Source of the DNA: an uncultured Bacteroides sp.
Lineage (GTDB): Bacteria > Bacteroidota > Bacteroidia > Chitinophagales > Chitinophagaceae
Direction of reading: 5' to 3'
Length of the DNA: 34,158 nt
Assembly (NCBI GenBank): GCA_902168085.1
Contig: CABHOP010000050.1
Span: 1-34,158 of the forward strand
Part shown: positions 7,031-16,912 of the stretch, in pieces
Layout of the letters: each line of letters starts with the position of its first letter
Position numbering within the stretch: the stretch's first letter is position 1
Notes under the pieces: model-generated
Told to the model about the DNA's origin: nothing
The model's input: only the letters and a program-made list of their open reading frames with translations
The model's database searches: none
Program-made: the position numbers and the translations under genes

Positions 7031-7657
7031 ATGATAACCGGCGTAAGACATATAATATTCGATTTAGGTGGTGTGTTGCTGAACTTGGACTATGGCATGA
7101 CAGAAAAAGCATTTGTAGAACTGGGCCTGGAAAACTTTGGCGAGATATATACACAGCTCAATCAAACACCTGTATTTGACGACTTTGAAACAGGCAAGAC
7201 CGATGCGGCAACATTCATCAGCCAGCTAAAAAAGCAAGCAGGCATCGAGATAGCAGACGATGCCATGATACGTGCATGGAATGCAATGCTACTGGATTTT
7301 CCTTTGCGCAGACTACAGATACTGCAACAGCTGAGAAACCATTACGACCTGGTATTGCTAAGTAATACAAATGAGATACATGAATTAGCCTTCAACGATA
7401 TTTTGATGCGTTCTCATGGCATTCCCGGTTTGGGAGTATTCTTCGATAAAGTGTACTTTTCGCATAGGCTGGGTATGCGCAAGCCCAATGCAGATATATT
7501 CAGGCATATATTGGATGAGAATGGTTTTGATGCACAGCATACCCTTTTTATAGACGATAGTCCGCAACACATAGAAGGCGCTAAGCGACTGGGTATTCAA
7601 ACCATACACCTGCAAAAAGGTATGACTATAGAAAAGGACATCTTTCTGCCCAAGTAA
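7031..7657 (+). CDS. HAD superfamily phosphatase (YihX-like subfamily)
   Basis: The 208-aa HAD hydrolase has motif I IIFDLGGVL with nucleophile Asp11, motif II LLSNTNE (Ser111), motif III Lys151 in RKPN and motif IV IDDS (Asp175/Asp176). The second motif-I residue is Gly13 instead of the usual acid/base Asp, a feature shared by the YihX/epoxide-hydrolase-like group, whose members dephosphorylate sugar phosphates. The residues between motifs I and II form a helical cap. TATTTTTG (7019-7026) ends 4 nt before the ATG and may be its -7 element, implying an almost leaderless mRNA. It is divergent from the tRNA and followed by a two-way terminator. The substrate is unknown. Confidence 0.85.
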   Translation: MITGVRHIIFDLGGVLLNLDYGMTEKAFVELGLENFGEIYTQLNQTPVFDDFETGKTDAATFISQLKKQAGIEIADDAMIRAWNAMLLDFPLRRLQILQQLRNHYDLVLLSNTNEIHELAFNDILMRSHGIPGLGVFFDKVYFSHRLGMRKPNADIFRHILDENGFDAQHTLFIDDSPQHIEGAKRLGIQTIHLQKGMTIEKDIFLPK

Positions 7658-7662
7658 AATGT

Positions 7663-7693
7663 AAAAAGGGATAGCACAACGCTATCCCTTTTT
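7663..7693. terminator. Bidirectional terminator between the HAD and DUF4834 genes
   Basis: A 13-bp stem (AAAAAGGGATAGC / GCTATCCCTTTTT) with loop ACAAC has A-runs and T-runs on both sides, so it can stop transcription from both convergent genes. Confidence 0.85.
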
Positions 7694-7713
7694 ACATTAT
7701 AAATATCCCGTAG

Positions 7714-7944
7714 TTACTTTATCTCTTCATAATCAATATAATCGCCATCTACCTGTTTGCTGGCTTTAGGTGTAGGGTGCTGCTGGCGGTTTTGCTGTTC
7801 GTACATATCCTGCATTTGCTTTTGCATCTGTGCCATCTTGTCTTGTGCCATCCTGGTCATCGTAAATATGGGCAGTACCACCCTCATTACAAACCTTAGT
7901 ATAAGGGTAAGCACGATAGACCAGATTATAAACTTCAGTATCAT
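7714..7944 (-). CDS. DUF4834 family small membrane protein
   Basis: The 76-aa protein has one N-terminal membrane helix (residues about 4-28), a Met/Gln-rich amphipathic segment (QKQMQDMYEQQNRQQ) and an acidic tail ending in GDYIDYEEIK. This layout is typical of the Bacteroidota-specific DUF4834 family, whose function is unknown. The tail is predicted to be cytoplasmic. TAACTTTG on the minus strand (7952-7959) sits 7 nt before the ATG and could be the -7 element, though no clear -33 box is seen. Confidence 0.75.
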   Translation of the reverse strand: MILKFIIWSIVLTLILRFVMRVVLPIFTMTRMAQDKMAQMQKQMQDMYEQQNRQQHPTPKASKQVDGDYIDYEEIK

Positions 7945-8015
7945 AAGACACCAAAGTTACTAAAACACCGGCCATCGGTACCGTTAATGAAAATATAATT
8001 GTATAACGGTAGTTT

Positions 8016-8047
8016 TTTGGCAATGATTTTAATTATACTTACTTTTG
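8016..8047 (+). promoter_or_regulatory. Promoter of the rimP-nusA-infB operon
   Basis: TTTG (8016-8019) and TACTTTTG (8040-8047) are separated by 20 nt and match the Bacteroidota consensus completely. The predicted start lies near 8053, about 47 nt before the rimP ATG. Confidence 0.7.
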
Positions 8048-8066
8048 CACTGGAATAGAACAAATG

Positions 8067-8095
8067 AAGGGGACCTAATAGTCCCCTTGTTTTTT
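8067..8095 (+). terminator. Attenuator-like hairpin in the rimP leader
   Basis: An 8-bp perfect stem (AAGGGGAC / GTCCCCTT) with loop CTAATA is followed by G and six T's, a textbook intrinsic terminator. It lies between the promoter and the rimP ATG at 8100, inside the predicted 47-nt leader, so it would act on the operon's own transcript. No gene reads into it from upstream on this strand. Confidence 0.65.
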
Positions 8096-8099
8096 ACCC

Positions 8100-8555
8100 A
8101 TGACAGACATATTAGATAAAATAAGACTTATAACAGAGCCGCTTTTGGAGGGTACAGATATGTTCATTGTGAACATAAAGATCAAGCCCACCAATAATAT
8201 TAAGCTTTTTTTAGATGCTGATAGCGGGCTTTCGGTAAGCAAAAGTGCAGATGTAAACCGCAAGCTGTATAAGCTGATAGAAGCGGAAGGCTGGTTTCCG
8301 GAAGGTGATTTTTCGCTGGAAGTGTCAAGCCCCGGTGTAGACGAGCCGCTGACCGGCGAAAGGCAGTATAAAAAGAATGTAGGACGAACCGTACTGGTAA
8401 CCCCGGGGGAAGGTAAAGACATACTGGGCGTGCTAAAAGAGGTAAAAGAAAATGAAATAGTGCTGGAGGTGAAAGTGCCTAAGAAAAAAGAAACAGTAAT
8501 GGTGGATATACCACTTTCTGATATTAAAAAAATAGTAGTTCAAATTATATTTTAA
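8100..8555 (+). CDS. rimP: Ribosome maturation factor RimP
   Basis: The 151-aa protein has the RimP two-domain layout. The N-terminal alpha/beta domain contains the conserved FSLEVSSPGVDEPL at about 76-89, and a C-terminal SH3-like domain carries GVLKEV and IPLSDIKK. RimP binds the free 30S subunit and assists its late maturation. It is first in the conserved rimP-nusA-infB order. The start immediately follows the leader terminator hairpin, so translation initiation and hairpin formation could influence each other. Confidence 0.92.
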   Translation: MTDILDKIRLITEPLLEGTDMFIVNIKIKPTNNIKLFLDADSGLSVSKSADVNRKLYKLIEAEGWFPEGDFSLEVSSPGVDEPLTGERQYKKNVGRTVLVTPGEGKDILGVLKEVKENEIVLEVKVPKKKETVMVDIPLSDIKKIVVQIIF

Positions 8556-8587
8556 AAAAATGCCCGTAAGGGCTAAAAATTGATAAA

Positions 8588-9844
8588 ATGGCAAGTATCA
8601 ATCTTATCGATTCGTTCCAGGAGTTTAAGGACGCAGAGAATATTGACCGTCCTACCTTGATGAAGGTTATTGAAGATGTTTTCAAAACCTTGCTCCGTAA
8701 GAAGTACGGCACCGACGAGAATTTTGACGTTATCGTGAACGACCAGACAGGTGACCTTGAGATATTTCGCCGCCGCGAGATAGTAGAAGATGGCATGTCT
8801 GAAGACGACAACCTGCAAATAGAATACTCTGAAGCTATATTGATTGAGCCCGACTATAGTGTGGGTGAAGAAGTGTATGAAGAAATAAATGTGGTTGACT
8901 TTGGCCGCCGTGCTATCCTAGCAGCTAAGCAAACACTGGCTGCCCGTATCGGCGACCTGAAAAAGAACAACCTGCTGAAGAAATATGCTGATCGCGTAGG
9001 TGAAATAACCAGCGCAGAAGTATACCAGATATGGAAAAAGGAGATATTACTGCTGGATGATGAGGGCAACGAGGTAATCCTGCCAAAATCAGAACAAATA
9101 CCTACTGACTTCTTTAAGAAAGGCGAGGCGGTACGTGCGGTAGTGAAGAAAGTAGAAATGCGCAATAATACGCCGGTTATCATACTGAGCCGTACACACT
9201 CCTCTTTCCTTGAAAAACTGCTGGAAATAGAGGTGCCTGAAATAATGGATGGCCTGATAGTAGTGAAGAAAATAGTACGCGAACCGGGCGAACGCGCCAA
9301 AGTAGCCGTAGAAAGCTACGACGATCGTATAGACCCGGTAGGTGCCTGCGTAGGTATGAAGGGTAGCCGTATACACGGCATCGTTCGCGAACTGCGCAAT
9401 GAAAATATAGATATAATAAACTTTACAAATAATACACAACTGCTGATACAGCGTTCGCTCACTCCGGCCCGTATCAACCGTATGGAGCTGGATACCGAAG
9501 GGCAACATGCTGATGTGTACCTTGAACCAGACCAGGTATCACTGGCCATTGGTAAAAAAGGTGTGAACATTAAGCTGGCGCAAGAGTTGACGGGGTATAG
9601 CATAGATGTATACCGCGATGCACAGGATGAAGGTGTGGATTACGATATCGACCTGGACGAATTCTCAGACGAGATAGACGGCTGGGTGATAGACGAGTTC
9701 AAGAAAATAGGCTGCGATACAGCGCTGAGCGTGCTGAACCTGTCTATAAATGAACTGGTGCGCCGTACCGACCTGGAAGAAGAAACCGTACGTGAAGTGC
9801 ACGAGATACTGAAGGCCGAGTTCGACAACGAACAGAACGGTTAA
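8588..9844 (+). CDS. nusA: Transcription termination/antitermination factor NusA
   Basis: The 418-aa protein has the NusA N-terminal RNA-polymerase-binding domain (starting NLIDSFQEFKDAE), an S1 domain around 135-200, and two KH domains (SYDDRIDPVGACVGMKGSRI, then DQVSLAIGKKGVNIKLA). A short acidic C-terminal segment follows, with no full AR1/AR2 repeats as in E. coli. It binds RNA polymerase and nascent RNA to control pausing, termination and antitermination. It lies 32 nt after rimP, with a small GCCC-GTAA-GGGC hairpin (8562-8573) between them. Because NusA strengthens hairpin-dependent pausing and termination, it could act on its own operon's leader hairpin. Confidence 0.95.
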   Translation: MASINLIDSFQEFKDAENIDRPTLMKVIEDVFKTLLRKKYGTDENFDVIVNDQTGDLEIFRRREIVEDGMSEDDNLQIEYSEAILIEPDYSVGEEVYEEINVVDFGRRAILAAKQTLAARIGDLKKNNLLKKYADRVGEITSAEVYQIWKKEILLLDDEGNEVILPKSEQIPTDFFKKGEAVRAVVKKVEMRNNTPVIILSRTHSSFLEKLLEIEVPEIMDGLIVVKKIVREPGERAKVAVESYDDRIDPVGACVGMKGSRIHGIVRELRNENIDIINFTNNTQLLIQRSLTPARINRMELDTEGQHADVYLEPDQVSLAIGKKGVNIKLAQELTGYSIDVYRDAQDEGVDYDIDLDEFSDEIDGWVIDEFKKIGCDTALSVLNLSINELVRRTDLEEETVREVHEILKAEFDNEQNG

Positions 9845-9985
9845 GGTTTCTTGAAATTTTTAATGTGACGGGTTTCAAATTGCAGCTTGATAAGGCATTA
9901 TCAGCAAAATGGCGTAGGTTTGTAGATTAGGGCAAAGAGGCTAAGTAAAGGTACTTGGCAAAAAATTATTGAGTTAAATAACCGA

Positions 9986-12900
9986 ATGGCAACAGCAACA
10001 AAGACACCAAGATTACTGGCAGCAGCCAAGGAATTCAACATCGGTAAAGATACCCTTGTTGAGTACCTTACCGCGAAAGGATTTGAGATTAATGCCAGTA
10101 ATCCGAATACCAAACTAACAGAGCCGATGTACGACGCTTTGCAGGCTGAGTTTGCGCAAGACAAAGCAGCCAAACGCAAAAGCGATGAAATAGCATTGCC
10201 TAAAGGTTCGCTGTTAGAAGGTATCAAAAAGACGAAAGACGACCTGGAACTGGGTGGAAAGGAAAAGAAAGCAGAAGTACAGGAAACAGCGCCGCCCGCA
10301 CCGGTAGTAGAAAAGAAGAAGGAAGAAAAGCCCGCAGTAGTACAAAAGCCTGCAGACAAAGAAGAAGAAAAGCCGAATGAACCGGCTAAAGAAGTGCCGA
10401 CACCGGAGCCTGTAAAAGACCCTGAGCCCGAAAAACACATAGAACCGGTAAAAGAACCGGAACCTGCGCCGCCCGCACAATCGCAAAAGATAGAAGAACC
10501 CGCCGCAGAAGCTCCGGAAGCACCTGCACATATAGATGTGAAAGCGCCGAAGCTGGGTGGGCCAAATATATTAGGTAAGATAAACCTGGATGAAATAAAC
10601 CAGTCATCGCGTCCTAAAAAAGGTGCAGCACCTAAAAAGGCAGCTGCCAAAGCAGAAGAACCTGCAAAAGAAGAACCTGCAAGAGAAGAAACAGTGCAAC
10701 CGGTAGCGGAAACAAAACCGGAACCGGTAGCTGAAAAGCCACAGCCGCCTGTTACACCTCCTCCTCCGGCACCTGAAAAAGAGCCGGAAGTGAAAGCAGC
10801 GCCCCAGGCCGAAAGTAGTGAAGAGGGCGATGAAAAGCCGGAACATATAGAAATGAAGGCACCAAAACTGGAAGGGCCAAAGATCATCGGTAGGATAGAG
10901 CTGCCGGTATCCGGCGCCAACAGGGGCGATAGTAAAGAAAAACGTAACCGTAAACGCATACCGGTTCAGAAAAAACCGGAAACCTTTAATCCTGACCAAC
11001 AGGGCAACAGGCCCGGTGGGCAAGGACAAGGTGCGCCGGGTGGCGACCGCCGTGGTGGCTTCAACCAGGGCCAGGGCGGACAAAACCGCGGACCGGGTGG
11101 TGGCCAGCAAGGTGGCGACCGTCGTGGTGGTTTCAATCAAGGACAAGGCGGGCAAAACCGTGGTGGTTTTAACCAGGGCGACCGTCGTGGACCGGGTGGT
11201 GACCGTCGCGGGCCAAGGCAAGACAGGAATGCGCCGGTATCTGCACAGCAACAGGAAATTGATGCTAAAGCAATACAGGAAAAAATCAAACAAACGCAGG
11301 CCAAGTTGGCAGGTGGTACTAGGAACAAAAACATGAAGTCCAAGTACCGCCGTAACAAGCGGGAAGAAATGGCTGAAAAGCGTGCAGCTGCAGAGCAATC
11401 TGAACAGGGCAACGTAATACAGGTTACAGAGTTTATCTCTGTAAGCGAACTGGCCAACCTGCTGGATGTAAGCTTTGCTGATGTTATCAGCAAGTGTATG
11501 AGCCTGGGTATCATGGTGTCTATCAACCAGCGCCTGGATGCGGAGGTGATAGAACTGGTATCAAGTGAGTTTGGTTACGATGTGGAATTCATCAACCTGG
11601 AACAGGAAGCAGATATTGAGGAAGAAGAAACAGATGATCCGGATGAACTGCAGTCGCGTGCACCAATTGTTACCATCATGGGTCACGTTGACCACGGTAA
11701 AACATCATTGCTCGACTATATACGCGAAGCAAACGTAGTAGCCGGTGAGGCGGGTGGTATCACTCAGCACATTGGTGCCTACCAGGTAACTACGCCTACA
11801 GGCAAGAAGATAACCTTCCTCGATACGCCGGGTCACGAAGCGTTTACCGCGATGCGTGCGCGTGGTGCCAAAGTAGCCGACGTAGCCGTTATCGTTGTGG
11901 CTGCGGATGACGCAATCATGCCTCAGACAAAAGAAGCCATATCGCACGCCCAGGCAGCCAACCTGCCAATGGTGTTCGCTATCAATAAAATAGATAAAGA
12001 GGGTGCTAACCCTGAAAAAATAAAAGAGCAACTGGCGCAGTTGAACATCCTGGTAGAAGACTGGGGTGGTAAATACCAGAGCCAGGAAATATCAGCTAAA
12101 AAAGGTTTGAATATAGACCTGTTGCTGGAAAAAATATTGCTGGAAGCAGAACTGCTGGAACTGAAAGCTAATCCTGACAGGGATGCATCTGGTAGCGTTA
12201 TCGAAGCTTCGCTTGATAAAGGCCGTGGTTACCAGTCTACCATACTGGTACAAAACGGAACATTAGAACAGGGTGATATGATCGTGTGCGGACAACACTA
12301 TGGTAAGATCAAAGCAATGTTCAACGAGCGTGGCCAGCGTGTAGACAAAGCAGGCCCATCGGCTCCTGTGCAAGTATTGGGCCTGAATGGTGCACCGCAG
12401 GCCGGCGAGAAATTCAAAGTATTTGAAGATGAGAATGAGGCCAAGAATGTAGCTAACCATCGTGCACAGATATTGCGCGAACAAGGCATCCGTGCCCGTA
12501 AGCACATTACACTGGATGAAATTGGCCGTCGCCTGGCGTTGGGTAACTTTAAAGAACTGGCGCTTATCATCAAAGGTGACTTTGATGGTTCGGTAGAGGC
12601 ACTGAGCGATTCACTGCAGAAACTATCTACACCGGAAGTAGCGGTAAACATCGTACACAAAGGTGTGGGCCAGATAACCGAAAGCGATGTGTTGCTGGCA
12701 ACGGCATCAGATGCCATCATCCTTGGCTTCCAGGTGCGTCCGTCTATACAAACGTCAAGGCTGGCAGAACAAGAAAATATCGAGATTCGTTACTATTCTA
12801 TCATCTACGATGCTATCGACGAGATCAAAAGTGCTATGGAAGGGCTGCTTGAACCGAAGATCGAGAAGAAAACAGTCGGCAATATTGAAGTACGCGAGAT

Positions 12901-13162
12901 ATACAAAATTGGCGGCGTAGGTACTATCGCCGGTTGTTACGTACTGGACGGCAAAATGAGCCGAAATACTAAACTGAATGTAGTTCGCGATGGTATAGTG
13001 GTTTACACCGGCGAGCTTGCATCACTGAAGCGCTTTAAAGACGATGTGAAAGAAGTGAGCGCAGGTTACGAGTGCGGTTTAATGATCAAAAACTATAACG
13101 ATGTGCGCGTAGGCGATATCATTGAAGGTTTTGAAGAAGTGGAAGTGAAGCGTACCCTGTAG
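9986..13162 (+). CDS. infB: Translation initiation factor IF-2
   Basis: The 1058-aa IF2 has its GTPase core starting near residue 555: G1 GHVDHGKT at 566-573, G3 DTPGHE at 613-618 and G4 NKID at 667-670, followed by the beta-barrel and C-terminal fMet-tRNA-binding domains. The N-terminal ~430 residues are low-complexity. They hold a Pro/Glu/Lys-rich stretch containing two copies of a HI-x-x-KAPKL-x-GP-x-I-x-G motif (about residues 182-200 and 287-305), then a Gly/Arg/Asn/Gln-rich stretch (about 340-415) with repeats such as [18 protein letters not shown]. Long variable N-termini are normal for Bacteroidota IF2. The protein delivers initiator tRNA and joins the subunits. It lies 141 nt after nusA; TAGGTTTG (9915-9922) might be a secondary -7 box. 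Confidence 0.95.
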   Translation: MATATKTPRLLAAAKEFNIGKDTLVEYLTAKGFEINASNPNTKLTEPMYDALQAEFAQDKAAKRKSDEIALPKGSLLEGIKKTKDDLELGGKEKKAEVQETAPPAPVVEKKKEEKPAVVQKPADKEEEKPNEPAKEVPTPEPVKDPEPEKHIEPVKEPEPAPPAQSQKIEEPAAEAPEAPAHIDVKAPKLGGPNILGKINLDEINQSSRPKKGAAPKKAAAKAEEPAKEEPAREETVQPVAETKPEPVAEKPQPPVTPPPPAPEKEPEVKAAPQAESSEEGDEKPEHIEMKAPKLEGPKIIGRIELPVSGANRGDSKEKRNRKRIPVQKKPETFNPDQQGNRPGGQGQGAPGGDRRGGFNQGQGGQNRGPGGGQQGGDRRGGFNQGQGGQNRGGFNQGDRRGPGGDRRGPRQDRNAPVSAQQQEIDAKAIQEKIKQTQAKLAGGTRNKNMKSKYRRNKREEMAEKRAAAEQSEQGNVIQVTEFISVSELANLLDVSFADVISKCMSLGIMVSINQRLDAEVIELVSSEFGYDVEFINLEQEADIEEEETDDPDELQSRAPIVTIMGHVDHGKTSLLDYIREANVVAGEAGGITQHIGAYQVTTPTGKKITFLDTPGHEAFTAMRARGAKVADVAVIVVAADDAIMPQTKEAISHAQAANLPMVFAINKIDKEGANPEKIKEQLAQLNILVEDWGGKYQSQEISAKKGLNIDLLLEKILLEAELLELKANPDRDASGSVIEASLDKGRGYQSTILVQNGTLEQGDMIVCGQHYGKIKAMFNERGQRVDKAGPSAPVQVLGLNGAPQAGEKFKVFEDENEAKNVANHRAQILREQGIRARKHITLDEIGRRLALGNFKELALIIKGDFDGSVEALSDSLQKLSTPEVAVNIVHKGVGQITESDVLLATASDAIILGFQVRPSIQTSRLAEQENIEIRYYSIIYDAIDEIKSAMEGLLEPKIEKKTVGNIEVREIYKIGGVGTIAGCYVLDGKMSRNTKLNVVRDGIVVYTGELASLKRFKDDVKEVSAGYECGLMIKNYNDVRVGDIIEGFEEVEVKRTL

Positions 13163-13182
13163 CGTACCGTAATATAACATTA

Positions 13183-13212
13183 AAGAAGAGGCCTAATAGC
13201 CTCTTCTTTTGT
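13183..13212 (+). terminator. Terminator of the rimP-nusA-infB operon
   Basis: A 10-bp stem (AAGAAGAGGC / GCCTCTTCTT) with loop CTAATA is followed by TTGTTTT. The loop is identical to that of the rimP leader hairpin. Confidence 0.85.
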
Positions 13213-13307
13213 TTTCATATTGCAGTAATAAAGCAAACGCTGAAAAGCAGCAGATAAATTAATTAACTTCGCACACTCATAATTTTGAGGCTAATAATAC
13301 GTTATAC

Positions 13308-14393
13308 ATGAGTTCTGTTCTGGAAAAGCTGGAAATGATAAAGGCGCGGTTTGATGATATGGGTGTGGCACTCACTAACCCGGAAATCGTGAACGATAAC
13401 AAAAAGTTTTCGCAGATAAGCCGTGAATACCGCAAGCTGGAAAAGATAGTAGATGCCTATAAGCGCTACAAGGCCTGCATCGATGGTATCGAGTTTGCCA
13501 AGGAAGTGCTGGCAACGGAAAGCGATGCAGATCTGCGGGATATGGCTAAAGAAGACCTGGATAAGCAGGAAGGCGAACTGGAAGCATTAGAAGGCGAAGT
13601 GAAACAACTGTTGATACCTAAAGATCCGCAGGATGAGAAGAATGCCATTATAGAAGTGCGTGCAGGTACAGGCGGTGATGAGGCAAGTCTTTTTGCCGGA
13701 GACCTGTACAGAATGTACATGCGCTACTGTGAAAAGAAAGGCTGGAAAATAGCAGTACTTTCAGAAACAGAAGGTACCGTGGGTGGTTATAAAGAAGTGC
13801 AGCTGGAAGTTGAAGGTGAAGACGTATATGGTACGCTGAAATTTGAAAGTGGTGTGCACCGTGTGCAGCGTGTACCGGCTACGGAAGCCAGTGGCCGTGT
13901 ACATACATCGGCAGCCACAGTGGCCATCATGCCGGAAGCAGAAGAAATAGACTTTGAACTGAAAGAAAGCGACCTGAAAATGGAAACGGCGCGAAGCGGT
14001 GGTGCAGGTGGGCAGAACGTGAATAAGGTAGAAACGAAGGTGATATTAACACACGTACCCACAGGCACGGTAATAACCTGCCAAACGGAACGTACCCAGC
14101 TTGGAAACCGTGAAAAAGCTACCCAGATGATGCGTACAAAATTATATGAAGAACAGGTGCGTAAACATGAAGACGAAATAGCCCGCAGGCGCAAAAGCCT
14201 TGTGAGCAGTGGCGACCGTAGTGCCAAAATACGCACATACAACTATCCGCAGGGGCGTGTTACCGACCACCGTATTAATATGACTATTTATAATCTGGAT
14301 AGTTTTATGAATGGTGAGATTGATGAAATGCTGAGTGCCCTGCAGTTTGCAGAAAACGCAGAGAAAATGCAGGCGGGCGAAACGGTTATATAA
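13308..14393 (+). CDS. prfA: Peptide chain release factor 1 (RF1)
   Basis: The 361-aa class-I release factor has the catalytic GGQ at 234-236 ([13 protein letters not shown] context) and the stop-codon-reading PAT motif at 190-192, which marks it as RF1 (UAA/UAG) rather than RF2 (SPF). The length is normal, with no frameshift signal. The N-terminal coiled-coil domain spans about the first 100 residues. It recognises stop codons in the ribosomal A site and triggers peptide release. It stands alone after the infB terminator. TAACTTCG (13264-13271) upstream is a possible -7 box. Confidence 0.95.
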   Translation: MSSVLEKLEMIKARFDDMGVALTNPEIVNDNKKFSQISREYRKLEKIVDAYKRYKACIDGIEFAKEVLATESDADLRDMAKEDLDKQEGELEALEGEVKQLLIPKDPQDEKNAIIEVRAGTGGDEASLFAGDLYRMYMRYCEKKGWKIAVLSETEGTVGGYKEVQLEVEGEDVYGTLKFESGVHRVQRVPATEASGRVHTSAATVAIMPEAEEIDFELKESDLKMETARSGGAGGQNVNKVETKVILTHVPTGTVITCQTERTQLGNREKATQMMRTKLYEEQVRKHEDEIARRRKSLVSSGDRSAKIRTYNYPQGRVTDHRINMTIYNLDSFMNGEIDEMLSALQFAENAEKMQAGETVI

Positions 14394-14458
14394 GCTTAAC
14401 CCCTGCTATTGGATAATAATAACTATGTTTAAACCATCTTTTTAATCATAATCGGGAA

Positions 14459-15430
14459 ATGAGTACTACTCGTTTTGACATTGTAGACGTAGCGCAGACG
14501 CTGCGCGCTAAGCGACGCACCATCATCATCGTTACCATCGTAGCTGGTATACTGGGTGCTGCATTTTACCTCGTCAGTAAAAAGAAATATAAGGCAGAAG
14601 GTAGCTTCCTGATGACCAACCCGCTGTATACAGATCGCAACAACCTGTTTCAGAGCTGGGGTATCAACTTCGTAGACTACTTTGCTGGTGATGATGATGT
14701 GGATAGGATCATGACCGTAGTAGAATCTGATACCGTGAAGCGTGCCGTAGCTGAGAAGCTGAACCTGGCCGCTGCCTATGGCCTGGATGTATCGAAGCCT
14801 AAAGAGGCTAAAAAGCTGATGGACATTGTGAAGGATAACTACAAAGTGGTGCGTACAGAGTATAACAACTGTGACGTAAGCTATGTAGATACCGACCCGC
14901 AACGCGCAGCCGAGGTGGTAAACGAGAGTATGCGTACCATAGAGCAGATATTCCGCGGCTATTATATTGATCAGCGCAATCGCATGATAACTGTATTGAA
15001 TGCACAGGTGGTAACAATGGATAGTTCCATCAATGTATTGACGGACTCACTTGCCAATATGCGCGACAGGTATGGTATTTACAGCATTATCAACCCTGCA
15101 CGCGAAAACCTGCAGGTTAGCGATGTAAAAGGCGGTGGTGCCGGTTTTGGCAGGGCCATAGAAGAAATACAAAACATAGAATCTATTAAAGACCAGTTGG
15201 TAATAGACCGCACGAAGTTCATTTCAAGAATGAATGAATATAAGACCACACAACATGAGAAGGATGTGAAGCTACTGCACATACTGTCATCTGCAAGGCC
15301 ACCGGCAAAAGCTAAGCCACCGGGCCTCACACTTACTACCTTGTCTTGTGCACTGATAGGTTTTTTCTTTGCGTGCATATATATGCTCATATCCACTTAT
15401 TACCGCCGTATTATAGTTATAGAGCGCTAA
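14459..15430 (+). CDS. Wzz/PCP-type polysaccharide chain-length or export protein
   Basis: The 323-aa protein has an N-terminal membrane helix (residues about 22-41, IIIVTIVAGILGAAFYLV), a long periplasmic region with helical coiled segments, and a C-terminal membrane helix (about 283-312) ending in a short basic tail. This two-helix layout is that of polysaccharide co-polymerases (Wzz family), which set chain length or assist export. There is no C-terminal tyrosine-kinase domain and no Walker motif. The ATG of the O-antigen ligase/polymerase gene follows the stop codon directly (TAA-ATG), so the two are translated as a pair. Confidence 0.75.
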   Translation: MSTTRFDIVDVAQTLRAKRRTIIIVTIVAGILGAAFYLVSKKKYKAEGSFLMTNPLYTDRNNLFQSWGINFVDYFAGDDDVDRIMTVVESDTVKRAVAEKLNLAAAYGLDVSKPKEAKKLMDIVKDNYKVVRTEYNNCDVSYVDTDPQRAAEVVNESMRTIEQIFRGYYIDQRNRMITVLNAQVVTMDSSINVLTDSLANMRDRYGIYSIINPARENLQVSDVKGGGAGFGRAIEEIQNIESIKDQLVIDRTKFISRMNEYKTTQHEKDVKLLHILSSARPPAKAKPPGLTLTTLSCALIGFFFACIYMLISTYYRRIIVIER

Positions 15431-16912
15431 ATGGAGCTAGAACAGCAACAGACACCGTTGTTTACAGGCAAATGGGCACAGGCCCTGTGCTGGGGAGTAC
15501 TTTTTATTTCCCTGGCGCTGTTTGCCTATAAGGGTGATTTCATCTATGCTGCTTTGCCGTTTGGTTTCCTGTTCCTGCTGCTGACGGGTGTAAACTGGAA
15601 AACAGCTTTCTGGGTATTCATTTTCAGCGTTCCCATATCTATGGATGTGGCGTTCTTTAATGATACGCTGGCTACGTCGGTGCCAGATGAGCCCATGATG
15701 TGGATATTTCTGCTATTGATAGCTGTACTGATAGCGCGCCAGCCTGGATTGATGTCGAGAGGGTGGCTAAGCAATCCGTTGGTGCTTATCATAGCATTAC
15801 AGTACGTATGGATGGTAGTAGCGGTTTGTTATTCGCATATGCCTTTGGTATCGCTGAAGTTCATGGCTGCGAAAACATGGTTCCTGGTTTCATTCTTTGT
15901 ACTGCCCCAATTCATATTTACAGAGAAGAAAGATTTTATAAAGGGTTTCTGGGTTACGTTCTTTCCATTGGTAGGTACCATTGTTGCGGTAGTGATAAGG
16001 CACGCTGCTATCGGTTTCAACTTTCGTAAGATAGAGCTGGCCATCGGGGATATATACTTCAATCACGTAGACTATTCTACCGTCATGTCTATGTTCTACC
16101 CGTTGCTTTGGGTAGCATTACCACTCACAAAAGATAAAAATCCATTTCTACGCCTTGCACTGGTGGGCTTGATCCTTGCCTTTATACCGGCTTTGTATGT
16201 AACCTATGCACGTGCGGCTATGCTGGCGGTGATATTTGCGATAGCAGTGGGTGTAGCTATCAGGCTGAGGCTGGCGAATGTCATTATGCCGGTATTCTTC
16301 CTGTCGCTTACCTTGCTGATAGGCTATATGGTGAAGGATAAGAAGTTCATGGATTTCCGTCCCGATTACGAACGTACGTTCATGCGCCAGAAGTTTACCG
16401 ATCACGTTATTGCTACCTTCAAAGGGCAGGACATGTCGTCTATGGAACGCCTGTATCGCTGGGTGGCGGGTGCGCGTATGAGTATGGATGAACCTGTAAA
16501 AGGTTACGGTCCTAATACTTTTTACTATTATTACAAACCATACGGCGTACCGTCTTTCGAAACATACGTGAGCCGCAACTTTGAAAAATCTACCACGCAC
16601 AACTACTTCCTGTATATGCTGGTAGAGCAGGGCTGGCCGGCCATGATACTATATGGTATCATGGTAATGGTAGTAATAGCACAGGCACAGCGAACGTATC
16701 ACCGCTTTAAAGACCGCTTTTATAAATGGGTAACGCTGGGTGTGGTCATGATGTTCAGCGCCGGCTTCATCAACAACTTCTTTTCAGAATTGATAGAAAC
16801 CCATAAAGTAGGCTTTCTCTTTTACATAAGCATAGGCTTGCTGGTAGTGCTTACTGCCAAAAGCAAGCAACTGGAAAAAGAAGATGCAGAAAAGAATGCT
16901 GCTATTGCCTAA
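15431..16912 (+). CDS. O-antigen ligase / Wzy-type polymerase-like membrane protein
   Basis: The 493-aa polytopic protein has roughly a dozen hydrophobic helices and one larger non-membrane loop (about residues 305-385, including MRQKFTDH and GYGPNTFYYYYKPYG) before the last helices. This is the Wzy_C / WaaL organisation, in which the loop carries catalytic Arg and His residues; here THNYFLYMLVEQGWP matches the conserved His-containing segment. It would ligate or polymerise undecaprenyl-linked glycans on the periplasmic face. It is directly coupled to the Wzz-like gene. Ligase versus polymerase cannot be decided. Its stop overlaps the convergent ispG stop. Confidence 0.8.
   Translation: MELEQQQTPLFTGKWAQALCWGVLFISLALFAYKGDFIYAALPFGFLFLLLTGVNWKTAFWVFIFSVPISMDVAFFNDTLATSVPDEPMMWIFLLLIAVLIARQPGLMSRGWLSNPLVLIIALQYVWMVVAVCYSHMPLVSLKFMAAKTWFLVSFFVLPQFIFTEKKDFIKGFWVTFFPLVGTIVAVVIRHAAIGFNFRKIELAIGDIYFNHVDYSTVMSMFYPLLWVALPLTKDKNPFLRLALVGLILAFIPALYVTYARAAMLAVIFAIAVGVAIRLRLANVIMPVFFLSLTLLIGYMVKDKKFMDFRPDYERTFMRQKFTDHVIATFKGQDMSSMERLYRWVAGARMSMDEPVKGYGPNTFYYYYKPYGVPSFETYVSRNFEKSTTHNYFLYMLVEQGWPAMILYGIMVMVVIAQAQRTYHRFKDRFYKWVTLGVVMMFSAGFINNFFSELIETHKVGFLFYISIGLLVVLTAKSKQLEKEDAEKNAAIA

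Noticed and set aside
7031-7657. HAD protein as an inactive pseudo-enzyme because motif I lacks the second Asp
   Set aside because: The FDLGGV form is normal for this subfamily, and motifs II-IV are intact.
9901-10959. Long minus-strand frame opposite infB (352 codons)
   Set aside because: It is Ser/Gly/Ala/Phe-rich low-complexity sequence that mirrors the Pro/Glu/Lys-rich codons of the IF2 N-terminus. It has no recognisable domain, promoter or neighbour and is a shadow frame.
10604-11398. Second long minus-strand frame opposite infB
   Set aside because: Composition (Phe, Arg, Leu, Thr, Val runs) is the reverse complement of the RGG-like repeats; not a gene.
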